A stretch of 64,000 nucleotides of DNA from Eubacteriales bacterium (GTDB lineage Bacteria > Bacillota > Clostridia > Lachnospirales > Lachnospiraceae). The DNA lies in the NCBI GenBank assembly GCA_030525875.1, contig JAUNDV010000002.1, positions 91,941 through 155,940 of the forward strand. The letters are read 5' to 3'. Below, one piece after another: positions 1 to 7,760 of this stretch. The notes under the pieces are model-generated. The model was not told where the DNA came from. It saw nothing but the letters and a program-made list of their open reading frames with translations, and did not search any database. The first letter of the stretch is position 1. Every line of letters starts with the position of its first letter. Position numbers and translations under genes: made by a program.

Positions 1-1
1 C

Positions 2-487
2 GGCACTGAAAATATTCCAGGTATAATGGGAATGGCAGCAGCACTTAAGGAAGCTGTTGAAGAAATGGATACGGAGATTGAAAAGCTTACAGCACTTAGA
101 GACAGGCTGATAGATGGAATTATAGAGAAGATTCCAGCTGTGCATTTAAATGGAGACAGAGAAAGAAGAGTTCCGGGAAATGTAAACTTCTGCTTTGAGG
201 GTATAGAAGGTGAATCTCTTCTGCTCAGACTGGATCTCGCAGGAATAGCAGCTTCATCAGGTTCAGCATGTACTTCGGGCTCACTTGATCCAAGCCATGT
301 ACTTCTTAGTATTGGTGTTCCAAAGGAACTTGCACATGGCTCTTTAAGACTTAGCTTTGGAAAATATAATACTGAGGAAGAAATTGATTACATTTTGGAA
401 GTTTTACCGGATATAGTAAAGACACTTAGACTTATGTCTCCTGTATGGGATGACAAAAATGGCTGTATGAAGAAAATCAGCTTTTAA
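2..487 (+). CDS. nifS: Cysteine desulfurase, NifS/IscS type (C-terminal part)
   Basis: The frame is already open at the left edge and reads GTENIPG, a pattern typical of the C-terminal half of NifS/IscS, so the start codon lies outside the window. About 161 of the usual roughly 390 residues are visible. The loop SSGSACTSGS, centred on visible residue 90, carries the catalytic cysteine that takes sulfur from L-cysteine as a persulfide. By family, this is a PLP-dependent cytosolic sulfur donor for Fe-S cluster assembly; the PLP lysine is outside the window. The nifU scaffold gene starts 19 bases downstream, so the two probably form an operon, and rubredoxin follows. Whether it is dedicated to housekeeping Fe-S assembly cannot be settled from this fragment. 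Confidence 0.95.
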   Translation, partial: GTENIPGIMGMAAALKEAVEEMDTEIEKLTALRDRLIDGIIEKIPAVHLNGDRERRVPGNVNFCFEGIEGESLLLRLDLAGIAASSGSACTSGSLDPSHVLLSIGVPKELAHGSLRLSFGKYNTEEEIDYILEVLPDIVKTLRLMSPVWDDKNGCMKKISF

Positions 488-505
488 TTCAGGAGGAAAA
501 TAATT

Positions 506-940
506 ATGGCAATGACATATAGCGAAAAGGTAATGGAGCATTTTACACATCCTAGAAATGTAGGTGTTATAGAGGATGCAGATGGTGTAGGAGAGGTTGG
601 AAATATGAGCTGTGGAGATATCATGAAGGTATATCTCAAGATCAATGACGGCATAATAGAGGATGTAAAGTTCAACACATTTGGCTGCGGTTCAGCTATA
701 GCTACGAGCTCAATGGCAACAGAAATGATAAAGGGAAAGCCGGTAGAGGAGGCTCTTAAGCTTACAAATAAGGCCGTAGTAGAGGCACTTGATGGGCTTC
801 CACCAGTTAAGATACATTGTTCAGTTCTTGCGGAAGAGGCAGTGAAAGCTGCACTTAAGGACTACTATGAAAAGAAGGGACTTCCTGTACCTGAGGAATG
901 TAGTAATGAGTGCAATGGCTGCTGTCACAGCTGCCATTAA
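506..940 (+). CDS. nifU: Fe-S cluster assembly scaffold NifU/IscU
   Basis: A 144-residue IscU-like scaffold on which [2Fe-2S] clusters are built from sulfur supplied by the upstream desulfurase. Three conserved cluster-ligand cysteines are seen at residues 36 (SCGD), 61 (FGCGSAIA) and 105 (IHCSVLAEEA), with the usual aspartate two residues after the first. The start ATG follows an AGGAGG site at about 491-496. The C-terminus has an added cysteine-rich tail (CSNECNGCCHSCH) beyond the normal IscU fold, seen in NifU-like proteins of clostridia; its role is unknown. It lies 19 bases after nifS and is probably cotranscribed and cotranslated with it. No NfuA-type or ferredoxin domain is fused. Confidence 0.96.
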   Translation: MAMTYSEKVMEHFTHPRNVGVIEDADGVGEVGNMSCGDIMKVYLKINDGIIEDVKFNTFGCGSAIATSSMATEMIKGKPVEEALKLTNKAVVEALDGLPPVKIHCSVLAEEAVKAALKDYYEKKGLPVPEECSNECNGCCHSCH

Positions 941-993
941 GAGCTTTACTTAGACTATTGATTTTAACAGTAAAATATATATAATTTAATTAA

Positions 994-1018
994 GTGTATA
1001 TCCAAAATAAGTATACAC
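994..1018. promoter_or_regulatory. Inverted repeat upstream of rubredoxin
   Basis: GTGTATA at 994-1000 and TATACAC at 1012-1018 are perfect 7-base arms around an 11-base spacer, between nifU and the rubredoxin gene. It could be an operator or a weak intercistronic hairpin. There is no T-run, so it is unlikely to be an intrinsic terminator. The function is inferred from position only. Confidence 0.3.
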
Positions 1019-1053
1019 ATCAGAGATTTTAACTATGAAAGGAAATGATAATT

Positions 1054-1215
1054 ATGAAGAAGTATGTATGTACAGTATGCGGATATGTATATGATGAGGC
1101 AGTTGGTGATCCAGAGAATGGAGTAGCAGCAGGAACAAAGTGGGAAGATGTACCAGAGGACTGGTTATGCCCTCTCTGCTCATTAGGCAAGGATCAGTTT
1201 GAAGAAGAGGCTTAA
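1054..1215 (+). CDS. Rubredoxin
   Basis: A complete 53-residue rubredoxin. The four iron ligands are C6 and C9 (CTVCGYVYD) and C39 and C42 (CPLCS), with the aromatic core residues Y4, Y11, Y13, W30 and W37 in place. It binds a single Fe in a tetrahedral Cys4 site and acts as a one-electron carrier in the cytoplasm, commonly feeding rubrerythrins or superoxide reductases in anaerobes. An AAAGGAAA-like site lies 9 bases before the ATG. The residue after the second CxxC is serine instead of the usual glycine. A terminator follows at 1243-1294. Partner enzymes are not encoded here. Confidence 0.96.
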   Translation: MKKYVCTVCGYVYDEAVGDPENGVAAGTKWEDVPEDWLCPLCSLGKDQFEEEA

Positions 1216-1242
1216 TCTGTTTATATAAGCAGACTGATATGT

Positions 1243-1294
1243 AAGGAGTATTTTAAGATATGGCTACTTTGCAGTATCTTAGATACTCCTTTTA
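1243..1294 (+). terminator. Intrinsic terminator after rubredoxin
   Basis: AAGGAGTA at 1243-1250 pairs with TACTCCTT at 1284-1291, and an inner AAGATA pairs with TATCTT. A short T-rich tail follows. It closes the nifS-nifU-rubredoxin group. Confidence 0.7.
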
Positions 1295-1416
1295 TTTATA
1301 TGAAATATTCAGATTTTATTTAATAAATGTTCAAATTGTATTTATATGAAGTATTAAAAATGAAATTATTAATTTGTACATGTGTTTACGATATATTGAC
1401 ATTTTCAGTAAAAACA

Positions 1417-1445
1417 AGGACAGTGCCAAGGTTTTCTGATATAAT
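1417..1445 (+). promoter_or_regulatory. Promoter for the polysaccharide cluster
   Basis: An extended -10 box, TGATATAAT, has TATAAT at 1440-1445. A weak -35-like AGGACA at 1417-1422 is spaced 17 bases upstream. A separate TTGACA at 1396-1401 is too far from this -10 to act with it. The nearest downstream gene is the RfbH-like dehydrase. Confidence 0.5.
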
Positions 1446-1473
1446 GAAGTTCACGTAAATTTTATTTACTGGA

Positions 1474-1512
1474 AAGGAGTATGGCATTATATATGCCACA
1501 CAGGGATAGATG
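1474..1512 (+). promoter_or_regulatory. Hairpin between Shine-Dalgarno and start codon of rfbH
   Basis: The only strong ribosome site before the rfbH gene is AAGGAG at 1474-1479, 30 bases from the ATG at 1510, which is too far for normal initiation. Between them lies a perfect hairpin, TGGCAT at 1482-1487 and ATGCCA at 1493-1498, with a 5-base loop. Folding it would shorten the effective distance to about 13 bases. An in-frame TAG at 1507 excludes a longer N-terminus. A 15-codon frame, 1481-1528, also overlaps the start. Confidence 0.4.
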
Positions 1513-2880
1513 GATAAGAATAGTTTAAATAAATTTTTTGAAGGTATGGATGAAAAAACAGCTCACAAGGAGATACTTGAGCTTGTTGGAGAATATTGTG
1601 ACAGATACCACAATACAGATAAGGATAAGCCATATGTTGAAGGAAACAGGATACCATATGCTGGAAGAGTATATGATCACGATGAAATGATAAATCTTGT
1701 GGATTCTGCACTTGAATTCTGGCTTACAATGGGAAGATATACAAGAGAATTTGAGAAGAAGTTTTCTGAGTACGAGGATGTTAGGTTTACAAGCGTTGTA
1801 AACTCTGGTTCTTCAGCAAACCTGCTTGCATTTATGGCACTTACCTCACCTCTTCTTGGCGAGAGAGCTATCAAGAGAGGGGACGAGGTAATTACAGTTG
1901 CAGCAGGATTTCCTACTACAGTTACACCTATATTAAATTATGGTGCTGTTCCAGTTTTTGTAGATGTAACACTTCCACAGTACAATATAGATGTTACTAA
2001 GCTTGAGTCTGCTCTTAGTGAGAAGACCAAGGCGGTTATGATTGCACATACACTTGGAAATCCATTTGATCTTCAGGCTGTTTCAGCATTTTGTAAAAAG
2101 CATAATCTCTGGCTTGTTGAGGATAACTGTGATGCACTTGGAAGCAAGGTGCTTATAGATGGAGTCTGGAGAAAGACTGGTTCAGTAGGAGATATTGGTA
2201 CCTCATCATTTTATCCTCCTCATCACATGACCATGGGAGAGGGAGGAGCTGTATATACAAATAATCCGCTGCTTAACAAGATAATAAGAAGTATCAGGGA
2301 CTGGGGAAGAGACTGTATCTGTGAATCAGGACAGGATAACAGATGTACACATCGTTTTGATGGACAGTATGGAGAACTTCCTAAGGGCTATGATCACAAA
2401 TATGTTTATTCCCATTTTGGATATAACCTTGGAATTAGTGATATGCAGGCAGCTGTTGGAGTGGCACAGCTTAATAAATTCCCTCACTTTGTAGAAAGAA
2501 GAAAAGAAAACTGGGATATATTAACAAGAGAGCTTGAAAGTGTAAGCGATAAGATTATGCTTCCTAAGTCACTTAAGGATTCTGATCCTAGCTGGTTCGG
2601 CTACTGCATGACTCTTGAAAATGGAATTGACAGGGAAAAAGTCCTTAGATATATAGAAGATCATGGTGTACAGACCAGATTGCTCTTTGCCGGAAATCTT
2701 ACAAAGCAGCCTTGCTTTGATCATGTCAGAGGAAATGACAGTGTATATAGAATTTCCGGATCACTGGAAAATACAGATAGAATAATGACAGATACCTTCT
2801 GGGTAGGTGTATATCCTGGCATGACAGCTGATAGATTAGAGTACATGGCCAGAGTTATAAAGGAAGCCGTAAACAGATAA
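1510..2880 (+). CDS. rfbH: CDP-4-dehydro-6-deoxyglucose 3-dehydrase (E1/RfbH-like)
   Basis: A 456-residue member of the DegT/DnrJ/EryC1/StrS fold. Unlike the aminotransferases, the PLP-lysine position is occupied by His238 in the HHMTMGEGG motif, the hallmark of PMP-dependent 3-dehydrases such as Yersinia E1 (AscC/DdhC) and RfbH. Cysteines 207, 269, 271 and 279 match the E1 [2Fe-2S] pattern (one distant Cys, then CxC and C-x7-C). By family, it makes the 3-deoxy intermediate of 3,6-dideoxyhexoses for surface glycans. The start is fixed by a stop codon immediately upstream. LicD and a GT2 follow on the same strand. The partner reductase (E3) and the CDP-sugar genes are not in the window. Confidence 0.9.
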   Translation: MDKNSLNKFFEGMDEKTAHKEILELVGEYCDRYHNTDKDKPYVEGNRIPYAGRVYDHDEMINLVDSALEFWLTMGRYTREFEKKFSEYEDVRFTSVVNSGSSANLLAFMALTSPLLGERAIKRGDEVITVAAGFPTTVTPILNYGAVPVFVDVTLPQYNIDVTKLESALSEKTKAVMIAHTLGNPFDLQAVSAFCKKHNLWLVEDNCDALGSKVLIDGVWRKTGSVGDIGTSSFYPPHHMTMGEGGAVYTNNPLLNKIIRSIRDWGRDCICESGQDNRCTHRFDGQYGELPKGYDHKYVYSHFGYNLGISDMQAAVGVAQLNKFPHFVERRKENWDILTRELESVSDKIMLPKSLKDSDPSWFGYCMTLENGIDREKVLRYIEDHGVQTRLLFAGNLTKQPCFDHVRGNDSVYRISGSLENTDRIMTDTFWVGVYPGMTADRLEYMARVIKEAVNR

Positions 2881-2891
2881 TAGAACCGGAG

Positions 2892-3755
2892 ATGATGGAT
2901 TTGCAGAAATATGATGAAAAAAAACTCAAGGAGGCCCAGCTTGTAAGCCTTGAGATTTTGCTTAAGCTTGATGAGATATGTCGTGCCAATGGCATAAAAT
3001 ATCTTCTGGATTCTGGAACACTTATAGGTGCAGTGCGCCATAAGGGCTTTATTCCATGGGATGATGATATAGATATAGCCATGACCAGGGAGAATTTTGA
3101 ACATTTCAAGAGGCTCATAAAGGAAAATAAAAATCTGCTTCCTGACAATATGGAGCTGATACTTCCGGACGAATACCGGGGCGGAGAAGCATTTTATGAT
3201 TTTACGCCACGAATTGTTTACCTCAATTCCAAACGCCGTACAGCTGATGAGGAGAGTCTTTACTATGAAGGGAAGCTTAATCATCTGTGGGTAGATATTT
3301 TCATTATAGATGAGATATCAGATAATGCTTTTCTGGATGGCCTTACAAGGCTTAAGCAGAAGATGATTTATGGTGCATCAATGCCTAGAAGATATGGGAT
3401 AAGCTATAGCAAGTATAGCTTTATTGATAAACTCAAGGTAGGTGTGCTTAGCTTTGGAAAGTATTTTTTCTCTATGCCAAGACTGTTTAAAATGCAGGAA
3501 AAGCTATCGCGAAAATATGCAGGTAAAGGGACAAAGAGAGTTTATTATTCCAATTACCAGCCGGATTATTTATATGTTACACTTGAAAGAAACTGGTGCA
3601 GCGAGGTGACGGAGCTTATGTTTGAAGGGCATATGCTCATGGCTCCAAAGGAATATGACAAGGTGTTAAAAGAGGTTTATGGAGATTACATGCAGCTTCC
3701 GCCTGATGACAAAAGGATACCATCACATAACTCAGAAAACCTTGAGATATTTTGA
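2892..3755 (+). CDS. LicD family phosphotransferase
   Basis: A 287-residue LicD-type protein of the nucleotidyltransferase-like fold. The signature YLLDSGTLIGAVRHKGFIPWDDDIDI is at about residues 36-61, including the metal-binding WDDDID. The family transfers phosphorylcholine or related phospho-substituents to teichoic acids or cell-surface glycans, and also includes fukutin-like enzymes. Two adjacent ATGs (2892, 2895) are possible starts; GGAG just upstream fits the second slightly better. It begins 11 bases after rfbH, so the two are probably cotranscribed. No choline kinase or CTP-choline enzyme (LicA/LicC) is nearby, so the donor is unknown. Confidence 0.88.
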   Translation: MMDLQKYDEKKLKEAQLVSLEILLKLDEICRANGIKYLLDSGTLIGAVRHKGFIPWDDDIDIAMTRENFEHFKRLIKENKNLLPDNMELILPDEYRGGEAFYDFTPRIVYLNSKRRTADEESLYYEGKLNHLWVDIFIIDEISDNAFLDGLTRLKQKMIYGASMPRRYGISYSKYSFIDKLKVGVLSFGKYFFSMPRLFKMQEKLSRKYAGKGTKRVYYSNYQPDYLYVTLERNWCSEVTELMFEGHMLMAPKEYDKVLKEVYGDYMQLPPDDKRIPSHNSENLEIF

Positions 3756-3785
3756 AAATTATTTAATTAATAAAGAGGAATCAAA

Positions 3786-4745
3786 TTGAAGCTTATTAGT
3801 ATAGTTGCTTCTGTTTATAATGAAGAGCAGGGCATAAGACAATTCTATACAGTAGTCAGGGAAAAGCTTGAAGAGCTTAAGTCTAAGTCCGGGAAAATGT
3901 TCGAATATGAGATTTTCTTCGTAAATGACGGAAGCACAGATAGAAGCAGAGAAATACTTGAGGAGATATGGAGCAGGGACAAAGAGCATGTCAGTCTTTT
4001 GAACTTTTCAAAAAATTTTGGACATGAAGCCGCTATGACGGCCGGACTGGATTATGCAAAGGGCGACTATCTCATTTTCATGGATGCGGATCTTCAGCAT
4101 CCGCCATCATGTATAGCTGACATAATGAAGGCCTTTGAGGATGGTTATGAAATAATAAGCATGGTAAGAACTAAGAATGAATCTGCAGGCTTATTAAAAA
4201 ATATTACTTCATCTGGCTTTTATAAGGTCATCAATTCTCTTTCACAAATGCACCTTGAGCCAGCAGCTTCGGACTTTTTTGCAATAAGCAAAAAGCCAGC
4301 AGAGGTTCTAAGGAAGAATTTTAGGGAAAGAGTAAGATTCCTGAGAGGCTATGTTCAAAATATTGGCTTTAAGAAGATGAATTTAGAATATGAGGCGGCA
4401 GAAAGAGTGGCAGGACAGAGCCATTATAGCCTTAAGAAGCTTTGGAAGTTTTCTATGGAAACCATTATCTGCTTTTCAAATGTTCCTCTTAAGCTTGGAA
4501 TATATGCAGGACTCATGTCAGCACTGGCAGGTGTTATACTTATAATATATACTCTTTTAACGAAGAGCGGAGCTCCAAGCGGATATGCTACTATAGTAAT
4601 AGCGCTTTGCTTTATGTTTGCAGTTCAATTTATTATAATAGGGGTTATAGGAGAATATATAGCAGTCATTTTCAGTGAGCTTAAGGACAGGCCAATATAT
4701 ATAGTTGAAGATATAAAAAACATAAATGATAAAAGTGATGATTAA
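3786..4745 (+). CDS. Membrane-anchored GT2 glycosyltransferase (DPM1/GtrB-like)
   Basis: A 319-residue GT-A glycosyltransferase with a TTG start at 3786 supported by AAGAGGAA about 7 bases upstream. The N-terminal catalytic domain has VNDGSTDRS near residue 45 and the DADLQHPP metal/nucleotide motif near residue 100. Two hydrophobic segments at about 240-260 and 270-300 anchor it, as in polyprenyl-phosphate glycosyltransferases of the GtrB/DPM1/ArnC type. By family, it moves a sugar from a nucleotide donor to undecaprenyl phosphate at the inner membrane face. It probably works with the upstream rfbH and licD genes in surface glycan modification. Donor specificity cannot be read from the sequence. 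Confidence 0.9.
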   Translation: MKLISIVASVYNEEQGIRQFYTVVREKLEELKSKSGKMFEYEIFFVNDGSTDRSREILEEIWSRDKEHVSLLNFSKNFGHEAAMTAGLDYAKGDYLIFMDADLQHPPSCIADIMKAFEDGYEIISMVRTKNESAGLLKNITSSGFYKVINSLSQMHLEPAASDFFAISKKPAEVLRKNFRERVRFLRGYVQNIGFKKMNLEYEAAERVAGQSHYSLKKLWKFSMETIICFSNVPLKLGIYAGLMSALAGVILIIYTLLTKSGAPSGYATIVIALCFMFAVQFIIIGVIGEYIAVIFSELKDRPIYIVEDIKNINDKSDD

Positions 4746-4801
4746 AATGGCTTTTTTATAAATTCTTATCATTTTTTATAAAAAGTTCAGATTTATACGT
4801 A

Positions 4802-4830
4802 TTGCTTTTAAAAAATGTCAGTGCTATACT
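4802..4830 (+). promoter_or_regulatory. Sigma-A promoter of the riboswitch/ATPase unit
   Basis: TTGCTT at 4802-4807 and TATACT at 4825-4830 are separated by 17 bases. The predicted transcript start near 4837 falls just before the riboswitch P1 strand. Confidence 0.65.
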
Positions 4831-4838
4831 TTGGAAAA

Positions 4839-5016
4839 ATAAGGGAGTAGCCGGCGTGTAGATGCTACCAAACCAACAGCTTGTAATATCGGGCTTATAT
4901 GAAGATGCGATTTTAAATGATGCATTTGGATATCTCAGATTTATATATGCTTATATTTCTGGTTTAGTATTAAATGGCGAGACTTATCGGAAAGACGATA
5001 GGTCTTGCCTTTTTTG
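4839..5016 (+). promoter_or_regulatory. yybP-ykoY family (Mn2+) riboswitch with terminator
   Basis: The leader starts with AAGGGAGTAGC (4841-4851), the conserved L1 motif of yybP-ykoY RNAs, and has an L3-like CGGGCTTATATGA near 4890. Its 5' ATAAG (4839-4843) can pair with CTTAT (4983-4987) to close P1. The same CTTAT belongs to the 5' arm of a 14-bp terminator (4976-4989 with 4996-5009) followed by TTTTTT. P1 and terminator are therefore mutually exclusive, which predicts an ON switch when metal stabilises P1. By family the ligand is Mn2+. The family call is from motif memory and needs a covariance-model check. Confidence 0.72.
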
Positions 5017-5052
5017 TTATCAGATGTTGGGAAGAGGATAAGGAGGAAGAAA

Positions 5053-7689
5053 ATGAAAGCATATCTTGAAAGCGTAGATTCCATCTATAAGGATCTACAA
5101 AGTTCAGAACAGGGACTTAGCAGCGAAGAAGCTTCAAAGCGATTCGAAAAATATGGTCCTAACAAATTGAAGGAAGCAAAGAAAGAGCCACTTTGGAAGA
5201 AATTTTTAAAGGAGCTCTCAGATCCAATGATCATCATGCTTATTGCGGCAGCTGTTGTATCAGGTATAACTTCAGCATACGCAGGCGAGAGTATGGCAGA
5301 TGTTGTCATTATCATGATCGTCGTTGTGATCAACGCAGTACTTGGTGTATATCAGGAAAATAAAGCTGAAAAGGCCATAGATGCACTTGAGAAAATGACT
5401 AAGGCACAGGCCAAGGTAATCAGGAATGGCGAACAGATAAGCATAGATTCAGAGAAGCTTGTTCCTGGTGATGTAATAGTTCTTGAGGCTGGAGATCAGG
5501 TTCCGGCAGATGCAAGAGTTATAGAGTCAGCAAGCATGAAGGCTATAGAGTCAGCACTTACAGGAGAGTCTGTAGCTGTAAGTAAGATGATAGACATTCT
5601 TAATCTTGAGGGAAGCAAGGATATTCCTCTTGGAGATCGTAAAAACATGGTTTACATGGGCTCAACCATAGACTATGGACGAGGAATGGCTGTAGTTACT
5701 GGTACAGGCATGGATACGGAGATGGGTAAGATAGCAGATGCCCTTCAGGCAGCAGAGGATAATCAGACTCCTCTTCAGAGAAAGCTGGCACAGCTTTCAA
5801 AGATTCTTACAGTTATCGTGCTTGGTATCTGTGTTGTGATCTTCGGTGTTAACATTTTCAGGGCATATCCTAATATATCCTCAGCTGTATTTATAGATAC
5901 CTTTATGATAGCTGTATCACTTGCAGTAGCTGCTATTCCGGAAGGTCTGGCAGCAGTAGTAACTATCGTTCTTTCAATTGGTGTTACAAAGATGAGTGAG
6001 AAAAAAGCTGTTATACGTAAACTTACAGCAGTTGAGACACTTGGATGTACACAGGTTATCTGTTCAGATAAGACAGGAACACTTACACAGAACAAGATGA
6101 CAGTTGTGAAGAGAGTTTCTGATGATGAGTCAGAGCTTATCAAGGGAATGGCACTTTGCTCAGATGCAGTTCCTGATTCAAATGGTGAAGCCATAGGAGA
6201 GGCAACAGAGTGTGCACTTGTAAATGATGCAACAAAGAACGGTTTTGATAAGAGAACTGAAAATGAAAAATATCCTAGAGCAGCTGAAGCACCATTTGAC
6301 TCAATGAGAAAAATGATGTCCGTTGTAGTAAAGAATGCAGATGGAAAGCTTACACAGTACACAAAGGGAGCTCCGGATGAAGTATTAAAATGCTGTACCA
6401 AGGTTCTTAAGAATGGCCAGGTATTAGATATGAGTGCTGAGCTTATGAAAGAAATTTCAGCAGCTAATAAGCAGATGGCAGATGAGGCACTTAGAGTTCT
6501 TGCTCTTGCTAAGAAAACTTATGATATTCTTCCTCAGGATACAGAGCCTGCTAATCTCGAAACAGAGCTTTGCTATGTAGGACTTTGTGGAATGATTGAT
6601 CCTATACGTCCTGAGGTTAAGGATGCCATAGCGGAATGTCATACAGCCGGTATAAGAACAATTATGATAACTGGTGACCACAAGGATACAGCAGTAGCAA
6701 TTGCAAAGCAGCTTGGAATTCTTGGCGAAGGAATGCGTGCTATCACAGGTGCAGAGCTCAATGAAATAAGCGACGAAGATTTTGAAAAGGAAATTAAGAA
6801 CATAGCTGTTTATGCAAGAGTCCAGCCTGAGCATAAGGTAAGAATAGTAAAGACCTGGCAGAAGAATGGTATGATAACTGCCATGACAGGTGATGGTGTA
6901 AATGATGCTCCATCTATCAAAAATGCTGATATAGGAATAGGCATGGGTATCACAGGAACTGACGTAACAAAGGGTGTTGCAGATATGGTTCTTGCAGATG
7001 ATAACTTTGCTACCATAGTGTCAGCAGTAGAAGAGGGAAGAAGAATTTATGACAATATAAGAAAGGCTATACAGTTCCTTCTTGCTTCTAACCTTGCAGA
7101 GGTTGTAGCGATATTTGTGGCTACACTTCTCGGCTTCCAGATACTTGAACCAGTTCATCTTTTATGGATTAACCTTATTACAGACTGCTTCCCAGCTATA
7201 GCACTTGGTATGGAGGCAGCAGAGTCAGATATAATGAAGCACAGCCCAAGAGATTCAAGAGAAGGTATCTTTGCAGGCGGTATGGGCTTTGATATATTCT
7301 TCCAGGGTGTACTTATAGCAGCGCTTACAGTAGTTTCTTATCTGATAGGCGATCATATAGAAACTGGTGTATGGCAGTTTGTAAATTCAAAGGATGGTAT
7401 GACTATGGCATTCCTTACACTTTCAATGGTTGAAATTTTCCATAGTCTCAATATGAGAAGCCGTCGTAAGTCTTTATTTGGAATGAAGCAGCACAACACC
7501 TTCCTGTTTATGTCAATGTTTGCAGCCTTCCTTCTTACAACAGCCGTTATTTATATTCCATTCCTTTCAAAGGCCTTTGATTTTGCACATATTTCACTTT
7601 ATGAGTATGGCATAGCAATGCTTCTTGCAATATCAGTTATCCCTATCATGGAGCTGGTAAAGCTTATTCAGAGAAAGCTTGGAAAATAA
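5053..7689 (+). CDS. P-type cation-transporting ATPase (Ca2+/Mn2+ type, P2A)
   Basis: An 878-residue integral membrane pump. Starting at the ATG at 5053 is supported by AGGAGG at 5041-5046; a longer frame runs back through the terminator and is rejected. Visible features are an actuator TGES loop near 180, the PEGL motif of M4, the phosphorylated Asp339 in CSDKTGTLT, the TGD and GDGVNDAP hinge motifs near 610-640, and about ten membrane segments. It resembles SERCA/PMCA-type Ca2+ ATPases. The upstream yybP-ykoY element suggests that Mn2+ efflux may be its physiological task, as known for Lactococcus YoaB-type pumps. Monocistronic, closed by the terminator at 7703-7746. Confidence 0.93.
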   Translation: MKAYLESVDSIYKDLQSSEQGLSSEEASKRFEKYGPNKLKEAKKEPLWKKFLKELSDPMIIMLIAAAVVSGITSAYAGESMADVVIIMIVVVINAVLGVYQENKAEKAIDALEKMTKAQAKVIRNGEQISIDSEKLVPGDVIVLEAGDQVPADARVIESASMKAIESALTGESVAVSKMIDILNLEGSKDIPLGDRKNMVYMGSTIDYGRGMAVVTGTGMDTEMGKIADALQAAEDNQTPLQRKLAQLSKILTVIVLGICVVIFGVNIFRAYPNISSAVFIDTFMIAVSLAVAAIPEGLAAVVTIVLSIGVTKMSEKKAVIRKLTAVETLGCTQVICSDKTGTLTQNKMTVVKRVSDDESELIKGMALCSDAVPDSNGEAIGEATECALVNDATKNGFDKRTENEKYPRAAEAPFDSMRKMMSVVVKNADGKLTQYTKGAPDEVLKCCTKVLKNGQVLDMSAELMKEISAANKQMADEALRVLALAKKTYDILPQDTEPANLETELCYVGLCGMIDPIRPEVKDAIAECHTAGIRTIMITGDHKDTAVAIAKQLGILGEGMRAITGAELNEISDEDFEKEIKNIAVYARVQPEHKVRIVKTWQKNGMITAMTGDGVNDAPSIKNADIGIGMGITGTDVTKGVADMVLADDNFATIVSAVEEGRRIYDNIRKAIQFLLASNLAEVVAIFVATLLGFQILEPVHLLWINLITDCFPAIALGMEAAESDIMKHSPRDSREGIFAGGMGFDIFFQGVLIAALTVVSYLIGDHIETGVWQFVNSKDGMTMAFLTLSMVEIFHSLNMRSRRKSLFGMKQHNTFLFMSMFAAFLLTTAVIYIPFLSKAFDFAHISLYEYGIAMLLAISVIPIMELVKLIQRKLGK

Positions 7690-7702
7690 GATAAACATAT
7701 AA

Positions 7703-7746
7703 AAAATATCCTGCATTCACAAATCTGTGGATAGCAGGATATTTTT
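7703..7746. terminator. Bidirectional terminator
   Basis: AAATATCCTGC and GCAGGATATTT form an 11-bp stem with a small inner CAC/GTG pair, flanked by A-runs on the left and T-runs on the right. It can serve both the ATPase (plus) and the BCCT gene (minus), which converge here. Confidence 0.85.
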
Positions 7747-7760
7747 ATGTAGAAATTGAC

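Noticed and set aside
2721-3284. A 187-codon minus-strand frame over the rfbH-licD junction
   Set aside because: It spans two real genes and their boundary on the opposite strand, with no promoter or ribosome site.
5005-5052. N-terminal extension of the P-type ATPase by 16 codons
   Set aside because: It begins in the riboswitch terminator; AGGAGG at 5041-5046 fits the ATG at 5053.
5775-6401. A 208-codon open frame on the minus strand inside the P-type ATPase gene
   Set aside because: It is antisense to well-conserved motifs, has no ribosome site and its composition mirrors the host gene.
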